A DNA stretch of 64,000 bases, taken from Methylobacterium sp. W2. GTDB taxonomy: Bacteria > Pseudomonadota > Alphaproteobacteria > Rhizobiales > Beijerinckiaceae. The DNA lies in the NCBI RefSeq assembly GCF_020662345.1, contig NZ_VMOA01000012.1, forward strand, positions 62,001-126,000, in the 5' to 3' direction. The translations under genes and the position numbers were made by a program. Below the pieces are notes generated by a model. The model was not told the origin of the DNA. It saw only the letters and a list, made by a program, of their open reading frames with translations, and ran no database searches. Positions within the stretch are counted from its first letter, which is position 1; each line of letters starts with the position of its first letter. Below are positions 37,756-44,693 of the stretch, one piece after another.

Positions 37756-38987
37756 GCGACACCGGGATCGTCGTCGTCGGTGCCGGTCAGGCGGGTTTGC
37801 AGGCTGCGGCTTCCCTGCGCGAGGCGGGCTATGCCGGACCGGTGACGATGATCGGCGACGAGCCGAGCCTTCCCTATCAGCGTCCGCCGCTCTCGAAGGC
37901 CTATCTCGCCGGCAAGGTGGATGCCGCTGGCCTATTCCTGCGCGCGCCGGGCTTCTACGCCGATCACCGCATCGCCTGCGAGACCTCGGTCAAGGCCGTC
38001 GCGATCGACCGGGCGGCCCGCCAAGTCCGCCTCAGCGACGGACGCGACCTCGGCTACGATCACCTCGTCCTCGCCACCGGATCGCGAAATCGACCTTTGC
38101 CGGTGCCCGGCGCGGAGCTCGGGGGCGTGTACCAGCTGCGCTCGATCATGGATGCCGACCGGATCCAGGCGGCCATCGCAGAAGCGCGCAGCATTGCCAT
38201 CGTCGGTGCGGGGTTCATCGGGCTCGAATTCGCCAGCATCTGCGCCGAGCGCGGTCTGTCCGTCACCGTCATCGAGGCCGCGGACCGTCCGATGGCGAGG
38301 GCGGTGTCCGAGCCGATTGCCACCTTCTTCCGAGAGGTACACGAGAGCGCCGGCATCCGTTTCCTGTTCGGCAGCGGCGTGCAGGCCATCGAGGGTCGGG
38401 CCGGTCGGGCCGCGTCGATTGTCTTGTCAGACGGCACCACGTGCCCGGCGGATCTGGTCCTGATCGGGATCGGTGTCCTTCCGAACCAGGACCTCGCGGC
38501 CGAGGCCGGCCTTCGCGTGGAAGACGGCATCGTCGTCGATTCCGTCCTTCTCACCGACGATCCGTTGATCTCGGCCATCGGCGATTGCGCCCAGTTTCCT
38601 ACACGCTTCGCCGCCCATGGCACGGCACGGGTGGAATCCGTCCAGAACGCCATCGATCAGGGTCGCTGCCTTGCCGCCCGCATCACCGGACGCCCCGCCC
38701 CCTACGATGCCGTTCCCTGGTTCTGGAGCGATCAGGCCGGGCATAAGCTGCAGATGGTGGGATTGCCGGTGCCAGGCGACGTCTCGGTGCGACGCGCCAC
38801 CGTCGGGGGCTTTGCGGTGTTCCGTTATCGCGGTCCGCACCTGACCGGGATCGAGACGGTGGATTCGGCGGCCGAGCACATGGCCGCCCGCCGGATCATC
38901 GCGCGCGGCCTGTCGCCGACGCAGGACGAGGTGGCGGATCCGGCCTTCGATCTCAAGTCTCTCGCCATGGGACGCAACAAAACCTAG
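37752..38987 (+). CDS. FAD/NAD(P)-dependent ferredoxin or rubredoxin reductase
   Basis: 411 residues. The N-terminal FAD motif (VVVGAGQAGLQAA) is followed by the block LPYQRPPLSKAYL, a second dinucleotide motif IVGAGFIGLEFA for NAD(P)H, and the C-terminal FAD motif ISAIGDCAQF. This is the ferredoxin/putidaredoxin/rhodocoxin reductase family, which feeds electrons to ferredoxins serving oxygenases or P450s. No ferredoxin or oxygenase gene is adjacent. The start overlaps the regulator's stop by four bases, suggesting translational coupling and joint regulation. Confidence 0.9.
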   Translation: MSDTGIVVVGAGQAGLQAAASLREAGYAGPVTMIGDEPSLPYQRPPLSKAYLAGKVDAAGLFLRAPGFYADHRIACETSVKAVAIDRAARQVRLSDGRDLGYDHLVLATGSRNRPLPVPGAELGGVYQLRSIMDADRIQAAIAEARSIAIVGAGFIGLEFASICAERGLSVTVIEAADRPMARAVSEPIATFFREVHESAGIRFLFGSGVQAIEGRAGRAASIVLSDGTTCPADLVLIGIGVLPNQDLAAEAGLRVEDGIVVDSVLLTDDPLISAIGDCAQFPTRFAAHGTARVESVQNAIDQGRCLAARITGRPAPYDAVPWFWSDQAGHKLQMVGLPVPGDVSVRRATVGGFAVFRYRGPHLTGIETVDSAAEHMAARRIIARGLSPTQDEVADPAFDLKSLAMGRNKT

Positions 38988-39005
38988 CCGCCACTCACTT
39001 CGACC

Positions 39006-39347
39006 TCAGTGATCGTTCTCCGTGGTCAGCGAACCGAGCCGCGTGCCTTCGTCCCCACCCGACGCGCGCAGGCCGACACCGCTCTCGCTGCCTTCGTGAA
39101 AGACGATGCCGGCAGTCATGAGGACACTTCTCAGCGCCTCGATCCAGCCCGATGCCGGATCGCCGGTGCCATTCTCGAAGGCTTTTACGTCCTGCTCGGC
39201 CAGACCGACCTTGGCCGCGAGATCCGCCTCAGACCAGCCCAGCATGCCGCGAGCGGCCCGCGATTGCGCCGGGCTCATTGTGTTCGGCCCTGCCTCGCCG
39301 CGTCCGTTCTCGTCCAATCCCGACACAGGAAGCTCTCCGTCATGCAA
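39006..39347 (-). CDS. Small XRE-type helix-turn-helix protein
   Basis: 113 residues with an HTH typical of short alphaproteobacterial XRE proteins: MSPAQSRAARGMLGWSEADL, KVGLAEQDVKAFENGTGDP, then SVLMTAGIVFHEG. It likely binds DNA as a repressor. The true start may be the internal ATG at 39278, where the domain begins. It converges with the flavoprotein gene (18 bases apart). Targets unknown. Confidence 0.75.
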   Translation of the reverse strand: MHDGELPVSGLDENGRGEAGPNTMSPAQSRAARGMLGWSEADLAAKVGLAEQDVKAFENGTGDPASGWIEALRSVLMTAGIVFHEGSESGVGLRASGGDEGTRLGSLTTENDH

Positions 39348-39639
39348 TGGCGCTCGAAGCGCGCCAGCCTCTAAGCTGCTTTAACGAGGCTCGCAGCGGG
39401 ATTGTTCACGTAGAGTGAGCGTGGAGCGACGTTTGGAAGGGGATGACAAGGAAAACTCACGATAGACAGTCTTGACCATATTTGTGCTGGAATCTTATCC
39501 GAAGGGCGTCCGTACGCTGTCCAGGCGAGCTTCGTCCGACACGGAGCTCCGCACGGAACGCGCGGCCCGAACTCTTGCCACCGGGACGCGGTGCGCGACC
39601 ATGCGAGTTCGATTGATGATGACGAAGGAGGGCCTGACG

Positions 39640-40134
39640 ATGAGAGCGATGCTGTTCGCCGCGATGGCTTGTGCCGCGACGGCGGGGATGCTGGCGACGG
39701 GCGCAATGGCGCAGGGATCCAACGTCACCGGCTTCGGTAAGGACAATCGCGAGAAGCCCGAGAAGAAGCAGTACGTTCCGGCGGCCAAGGCCCAGGAGAA
39801 GATGTTTCCGCTCGATGCGACCTGGACCGCCGTGAGCCTGAACGGCAAGCCCTTCAACGGCAATGATCGGCCGAGCTTCATCATCGATAAGCAGTACCGC
39901 GCCCGCGGCTACGGCGGCTGCAACACCTTCGCCGCCACGGCCTTCCCCCTGCGCGAGCAGCACCTCGCCGTCGGCCCCCTCGCTTTGACGAAGAAGCCCT
40001 GTGACAAGGGTACTGGTGCCAGCGAGCAGGACTTCTTCATCGCCCTGCGCACCGCCGCCCAGTGGGATCTCGTCGGATCTCAGTTGGTGATCAAGAGCCA
40101 GAAGGGCGAGTTGAAGTTCGACCGCGCGCTTTAA
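39640..40134 (+). CDS. META-domain (HslJ-like) exported protein
   Basis: 164 residues. A signal peptide (MRAMLFAAMACAATAGMLA, cleavage near AMAQ) leads to a charged linker, then a META/HslJ-type domain: TWTAVSLNGKPF at its start, GYGGCNTFAATAFP in the middle, and AAQWDLVGSQLVIKS near the end. Two mature cysteines (C in GGCNT and KKPCDK) could pair. META-domain proteins are periplasmic or lipoprotein-like; some affect heat or antibiotic tolerance. The ATG at 39640 is preferred because GGAGG lies eight bases upstream. Confidence 0.8.
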   Translation: MRAMLFAAMACAATAGMLATGAMAQGSNVTGFGKDNREKPEKKQYVPAAKAQEKMFPLDATWTAVSLNGKPFNGNDRPSFIIDKQYRARGYGGCNTFAATAFPLREQHLAVGPLALTKKPCDKGTGASEQDFFIALRTAAQWDLVGSQLVIKSQKGELKFDRAL

Positions 40135-40503
40135 ATCTCGACGCAACACGGCCGGTCACCGGGCGCCCTCCCTTGGGCGAAAAGGCGCTGCGTTGAATGT
40201 TTCGCGGGCGACAGGCCCACTCGGCTGACTCCGATGGAACCGAGGCGGGAGAGCGCAAAGACGGCGCGTCGCCCCCATCCGGTCGACATATGAGCAGCGA
40301 CGACGGTGCAGGCGGGACCGTCCGATGCCCTGCCTACGCCCTCGGTGCCCATCCGTCAGGCGCCTCGACACTGGCTCCATCGCAAATGTCGGCTTCGCTT
40401 TAAGACCGTGTTGACGACGATCCGAGGTCTCCGGCTCGGCTTTACCCCTCGTTCAATGCCCCCGTCGCCTTCTGCCGCTCGCGGTTGAGGCGAGGGAAGC
40501 GAA
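40135..40503. other. Intergenic stretch, nothing recognised
   Basis: About 370 bases between the META-domain gene and a small membrane gene. Short frames exist on both strands, but none shows a domain, signal peptide or ribosome binding site that I can support. No clear terminator hairpin with a T-run is seen. Confidence 0.5.
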
Positions 40504-40674
40504 ATGGTGAAGCGACTGGAATGGGGGACGGGGAGCGTCGTCCGCAGCGGCGCTCGCGAAGAGGCGGTCTATACCTGCCCGCCGAGCCTGCATCCGGGCG
40601 CCTTCCGGATCGCGCTGTCGACGCCGCTCTGCGCGACTCTGCTCGTACTCTCGGCGATGGTCCTGTTCTCGTGA
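40504..40674 (+). CDS. 56-residue C-tail membrane protein
   Basis: The ATG at 40504 follows GAGGGAAG at ideal spacing. The 56-residue product has a polar head (MVKRLEWGTGSVVRSGAREE) and ends in one hydrophobic segment (LCATLLVLSAMVLFS) that runs to the stop, like a tail-anchored membrane protein. No family recognised. The strong ribosome binding site and the clean membrane tail make it more credible than the longer random frames around it. Confidence 0.55.
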   Translation: MVKRLEWGTGSVVRSGAREEAVYTCPPSLHPGAFRIALSTPLCATLLVLSAMVLFS

Positions 40675-40953
40675 GCGCCGCCTGATCCCGGCATTGATCG
40701 CGCGCGACCGCCCAGAAAATCCCGAACGATAGGCCGCGCGCGGCATCGCGAGAACAACATTCTCTCAATGCGACATCAAGCAAATCAATATTTCTACTGT
40801 CGATTCCGATTGTTGCAGACAGAGAAGATTTGTCTTTGCCCTGCGGCCATTGCCGATTGCCTCGCATAGAGCGACACGATATCCCGGCGCACACCGAGCG
40901 CAAGGCCTGTCGAGGCCTTCGCAATGCGTAAGAGCCGATCAGGAGACCTTGTC

Positions 40954-41928
40954 ATGGCCGACACCAGCCCCTCGCAGACCCGCAAACCCGGCCACGGCCA
41001 TATCTACGGCTCGATCACCGAGACGATCGGCAACACGCCCCTGGTCCGGCTCAACCGCATCACCAAGGAACGCGGCGTCGATGCCGAGATCCTGCTCAAG
41101 CTCGAGTTCTTCAACCCGATCGCGAGCGTGAAGGATCGTATTGGCGTCAACATGATCGACGCCCTCGAAGCCTCCGGCCAACTGAAGCCGGGCGGCACGC
41201 TGGTGGAGCCCACCTCCGGCAATACCGGCATCGCCCTGGCCTTCGTGGCGGCGGCGCGCGGCTACCGTCTGATCCTCGTCATGCCCGAGACCATGTCCCT
41301 CGAACGCCGCAAGATGCTGGCTTTCCTCGGAGCGGAACTGGCCCTCACCCCCGGCCCGCAGGGCATGAAGGGCGCGATCAGCAAGGCCGAAGAACTGCTC
41401 AACGAGATTCCCGGCTCGATCATGCCGCAGCAATTCTCGAACCCGGCCAACCCGGAAATCCACCGCAAGACCACGGCCGAGGAGATCTGGAACGACACCC
41501 AGGGTCATCTCGACGCGTTCGTCGCCGGTGTCGGCACCGGCGGGACGATCACGGGTGTCGGCAGCGTGTTGAAGCCGCGCCTGCCGAACCTCAAGGTCAT
41601 CGCCGTCGAGCCGACCGATTCGCCCGTCATCTCCGGCGGCCAGCCTGGCCCGCACAAGATCCAGGGCATCGGCGCTGGGTTCATCCCAGGCAACCTCGAC
41701 CGCGAGGTCATCGACGAGGTGATTACGGTCTCGAACCAGGAAGCCTTCGACACCGCCCGGCTTCTTGCCAAGCTCGAAGGCATCCCCGGCGGCATCTCCA
41801 CCGGCGGCAACGTTGCCGCAGCGCTGAAGCTGGCGGCACGGCCTGAGTTCCAGGGCAAGCGCATCGTCACGGTGGCCTGCTCCTTTGCCGAGCGTTACAT
41901 CTCGTCGGCCCTGTTCGAGGGCATCTGA
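40954..41928 (+). CDS. cysK: Cysteine synthase (O-acetylserine sulfhydrylase)
   Basis: 324-residue PLP enzyme. K60 in [11 protein letters not shown] binds PLP, TSGNTG binds the substrate carboxylate, and GTGGT in [15 protein letters not shown] binds phosphate. It condenses O-acetylserine with sulfide to cysteine. The ATG at 40954 has AGGAGA at nine bases; an ATG ten codons earlier is less likely. A strong intrinsic terminator begins 43 bases after the stop, so this is a single-gene unit. Confidence 0.95.
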   Translation: MADTSPSQTRKPGHGHIYGSITETIGNTPLVRLNRITKERGVDAEILLKLEFFNPIASVKDRIGVNMIDALEASGQLKPGGTLVEPTSGNTGIALAFVAAARGYRLILVMPETMSLERRKMLAFLGAELALTPGPQGMKGAISKAEELLNEIPGSIMPQQFSNPANPEIHRKTTAEEIWNDTQGHLDAFVAGVGTGGTITGVGSVLKPRLPNLKVIAVEPTDSPVISGGQPGPHKIQGIGAGFIPGNLDREVIDEVITVSNQEAFDTARLLAKLEGIPGGISTGGNVAAALKLAARPEFQGKRIVTVACSFAERYISSALFEGI

Positions 41929-41970
41929 CCTTCGCGGGGCGGCGCCCGCGTCGCCGTTCTCTCTTCACGA

Positions 41971-42006
41971 GGCGTCCCGATGCTCGCGCATCGGGACGCC
42001 TTTTTT
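41971..42006 (+). terminator. Rho-independent terminator after cysK
   Basis: A perfect 13-base stem, GGCGTCCCGATGC (41971-41983) with 41988-42000, a four-base loop TCGC, followed directly by six T. This is a textbook intrinsic terminator on the plus strand. Confidence 0.95.
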
Positions 42007-42095
42007 CTGATCTTCCCTCCGCGTGACCGGACTTTGCGGCCAAAGCAACCTCCCACCGCGTCGAAGGGTTGAGTCCTCAAGATTGGGAGGACTTC

Positions 42096-42428
42096 ATGAC
42101 CAGCGCCTCACGCCCTTCGCTCAAGAACTTCGACGCCTACACCGATCGCAACGGGCAGGATCTCGGCCAGGACGAGGCCCGCGATATCGGTCTGCCCGCG
42201 CGAACGCAGCACGACCTGAAGAGCGACCCGTCCGGCCAAGCCGAGACTGCTCGGATAGCCTCTGGAACCCCCGGCTCGGATGCCACGGATGAAACCGAGG
42301 CCGAGGTGCCGGCGGAGAACATCCGCGCCATCGGCGATGCCTCGCAGAAGGCGCCCGCACCACGAGGGGATGCCAAGGAAGGCATCGATCGCGCCACGGC
42401 GTCGGTCGGCACGGACGAGGAGGGTTAG
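42096..42428 (+). CDS. Small hydrophilic disordered protein (1 of 3)
   Basis: 110 residues, strongly hydrophilic and acidic, with no hydrophobic core and many Asp, Glu, Gln, Gly and Ala; it includes LGQDEARDIGLP and EVPAENIRAIG. It is probably intrinsically disordered. GGGAGG six bases upstream supports the ATG at 42096. The TAG stop abuts the ATG of the next gene. No known family; the composition resembles stress- or desiccation-related small proteins, which is inference only. Confidence 0.7.
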   Translation: MTSASRPSLKNFDAYTDRNGQDLGQDEARDIGLPARTQHDLKSDPSGQAETARIASGTPGSDATDETEAEVPAENIRAIGDASQKAPAPRGDAKEGIDRATASVGTDEEG

Positions 42429-42677
42429 ATGTCGGATTTCGACAAGAACCCCACCGACGCTGCCACCCGCAAGCCCGATGACGTCGGGAGCCAGGGCAAG
42501 CCTGCCGTAGGGGGTGGCCATCAGACTGCTGAGCAGGCGGAGATCACCGGGATCGACGCTGGCGGCCTCACCGATGCTGATCGGAAGACAGATTGGAATG
42601 AGGACGCCGACAACGCAGGGCGCAACCCGACCCCCGTCGGTGGCTCGTCGGACGGTCAATCCGACCGCAAGCGGTGA
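42429..42677 (+). CDS. Small hydrophilic disordered protein (2 of 3)
   Basis: 82 residues beginning directly after the previous stop (TAG-ATG), with a GAGGAGGG ribosome binding site inside the upstream gene. The product is very polar (KNPTDAATRKPDDVGSQ, NEDADNAGRNPTPVGG), without cysteine or a hydrophobic stretch. It shares Asp/Asn/Gly/Pro bias with its two neighbours, suggesting related roles. No family recognised. Confidence 0.7.
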   Translation: MSDFDKNPTDAATRKPDDVGSQGKPAVGGGHQTAEQAEITGIDAGGLTDADRKTDWNEDADNAGRNPTPVGGSSDGQSDRKR

Positions 42678-42728
42678 AGGGTTTAAGGCAGAGGCAGCGA
42701 CGACGCTCTGAAAGGGGAGGAAACAGCC

Positions 42729-42893
42729 ATGGCGGACGATGCGGACAAGGACAGTAAATCACCTGGAGAGAAGCCGGCCAATTCGGCTCCGGATGCAGTG
42801 ATGGACCCGAACGAGAAGACCGAGGGCAAACCGGGACAAGGGCCTGAAGGCGACAAAAATCCCGACGACGAGACCGATCCCGGTGGCGGCTGA
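42729..42893 (+). CDS. Small hydrophilic disordered protein (3 of 3)
   Basis: 54 residues from an ATG preceded by GGGGAGG at good spacing. The sequence is Lys/Asp/Glu/Pro/Gly-rich (PGEKPANSAPD, MDPNEKTEGK, KNPDDETDPGGG) with no hydrophobic residue clusters. It is the third gene of the tandem group and is followed by a hairpin with a T-run. Function unknown. Confidence 0.65.
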   Translation: MADDADKDSKSPGEKPANSAPDAVMDPNEKTEGKPGQGPEGDKNPDDETDPGGG

Positions 42894-42908
42894 CGGATAT
42901 TGATGAAG

Positions 42909-42942
42909 AAGGGCGCGTCCTCGGATCGGGCACGCCCTTTTT
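42909..42942 (+). terminator. Probable intrinsic terminator after the small-protein trio
   Basis: An imperfect hairpin (GGGCGCGTCC ... GGGCACGCCC, two non-Watson-Crick positions) is followed by five T at 42938-42942. It lies 16 bases after the third small gene, where an operon end is expected. Confidence 0.75.
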
Positions 42943-43012
42943 CATGTGGCTAGCGAAGGGCGTTGAGCGGATCAGCGGGACGGGTACTGTATCCCAAAGG
43001 GAGACAGACGCC

Positions 43013-44668
43013 ATGAATGCCCCCGATTCGGTCGCCGGAGACGCGAAGACGATCTACGACCGGGACCTTGACCGAAACCCGGCCAATCACCAGCCTCTGA
43101 CACCGCTGAGTTACCTCGACCGGGCGGCGCGGGTGTTTCCCGACCATGTGGCGGTGATCCATGGTGAGTTGCGCCGAACCTATGCGGAGCTCTACGAGCG
43201 CAGCCGGCGTCTTGCGGCGGCCCTCAAAGCACGGGGCATCGGTCGGGGCGACACGGTGGCGGTTATGCTCGCCAACACTCCCGAGATGATCGAGTGCCAT
43301 TACGGAGTGCCCATGACCGGCGCGGTGCTCAATACCTTGAACACCCGTCTCGACCCGGCTGGTCTCGCCTTCTGCCTCGACCATGGCGAGGCCCGGGTGC
43401 TGATCACCGACCGGGAGTTCAGCCGGGTCGTCGGCCCCGCCCTGGAGCAAGTCGGAGCGAGGCCCCTCGTCATTGATGTAAACGATCCGGTGTTCACCGG
43501 CGAGGGCACGGCGATCGGCAGCCTCAGCTACGAGGCCCTGCTGGCCGAGGGCGATCCGGCGTCCGACTGGGCAATGCCGGCGGATGAGTGGGACGCGATC
43601 TCGCTCAACTACACCTCGGGCACCACCGGCGCCCCCAAGGGCGTCGTCTATCATCATCGCGGCGCGGCGCTCCTGTCCCTCGGTAACGTGATCACCGGCC
43701 AACTCGGGCAGCACCCGGTCTATCTCTGGACCCTGCCGATGTTTCACTGCAACGGCTGGTGCTTCCCCTGGACCCTGTCGGTGGTCGCCGGCACCCATGT
43801 CTGCCTGCGCCAGGTCCGGGCCGCAGCGCTCTACGCAGCAATCGCCGAGCACGACGTGACGCATCTCTGCGGCGCGCCGATCGTGATGCAGCTCCTGCTC
43901 AACGCCTCGGATTCCGAGCGCCGCCCCCTGCCCCGCCGGGTGGCCTTTCTCACGGCCGCCGCGCCGCCGCCCCAGGCAGTGCTCGCTGCCATGGGGTCCG
44001 CCGGCTTCGACGTCACCCATCTCTACGGCCTCACCGAGACCTATGGCCCGGCCGTCGTGAATGCCTGGCACCGGGACTGGGACGCGTTGGATGCCGACGC
44101 GCGTGCGGAAAAAATGGCGCGCCAGGGCGTGCGCTACCCCGTGCTCGAAGGCTTCGACATCCGCGACCCCGAAACCTGCGAATCGGTGCCGGCCGATGGA
44201 CAGACCATGGGGGAGGCGATGTTTCGCGGCAACGTGGTGATGCGCGGCTACCTGAAGAACCGATCAGCGACCCAGGCCGCCTTCGCGGGCGGTTGGTTCC
44301 GCTCCGGCGACCTCGGGGTCAAGCACCCGGACGGCTACATTCAATTGAAGGACCGCTCGAAGGACATCATCATCTCGGGCGGCGAAAACATTTCCTCGAT
44401 CGAGGTCGAGGACGCCCTGTTCCGTCACCCCGCCGTCTCCGCCGCCGCGGTCGTCGCCCGCCCCGACGAAAAGTGGGGTGAAACCCCCATGGCCTTCGTC
44501 GAATTGAAGCCCGACGCCACCGTGGAGGCCGACGCCCTCATCGCCTGGTGCCGCGAGCGGCTGGCTGGTTACAAGCTGCCCCGCGACGTTGTGTTCGGAG
44601 AATTGCCCAAGACTTCGACGGGGAAGGTACAGAAGTATCTCCTGCGGGAGCGCGCGAAGGAGGGGTGA
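43013..44668 (+). CDS. Acyl-CoA synthetase (AMP-dependent, medium/long-chain type)
   Basis: 551 residues of the ANL superfamily: P-loop YTSGTTGAPKG, the A5 block LYGLTETYGP, A7 WFRSGDLGV, A8 DRSKDIIISGGENISS, and the catalytic Lys in STGKVQK near the C-terminus. It adenylates a carboxylic acid and transfers it to CoA. The central sequence LPMFHCNGWCFPW is typical of the group annotated as acyl-CoA synthetases acting on medium-chain or dimethylsulfoniopropionate-related acids (AlkK/DmdB-like). The GGGAG site fits the ATG at 43013. Substrate uncertain. Confidence 0.88.
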   Translation: MNAPDSVAGDAKTIYDRDLDRNPANHQPLTPLSYLDRAARVFPDHVAVIHGELRRTYAELYERSRRLAAALKARGIGRGDTVAVMLANTPEMIECHYGVPMTGAVLNTLNTRLDPAGLAFCLDHGEARVLITDREFSRVVGPALEQVGARPLVIDVNDPVFTGEGTAIGSLSYEALLAEGDPASDWAMPADEWDAISLNYTSGTTGAPKGVVYHHRGAALLSLGNVITGQLGQHPVYLWTLPMFHCNGWCFPWTLSVVAGTHVCLRQVRAAALYAAIAEHDVTHLCGAPIVMQLLLNASDSERRPLPRRVAFLTAAAPPPQAVLAAMGSAGFDVTHLYGLTETYGPAVVNAWHRDWDALDADARAEKMARQGVRYPVLEGFDIRDPETCESVPADGQTMGEAMFRGNVVMRGYLKNRSATQAAFAGGWFRSGDLGVKHPDGYIQLKDRSKDIIISGGENISSIEVEDALFRHPAVSAAAVVARPDEKWGETPMAFVELKPDATVEADALIAWCRERLAGYKLPRDVVFGELPKTSTGKVQKYLLRERAKEG

Positions 44669-44693
44669 GCCGAGCGACGGTCCCGTCCGTCGC

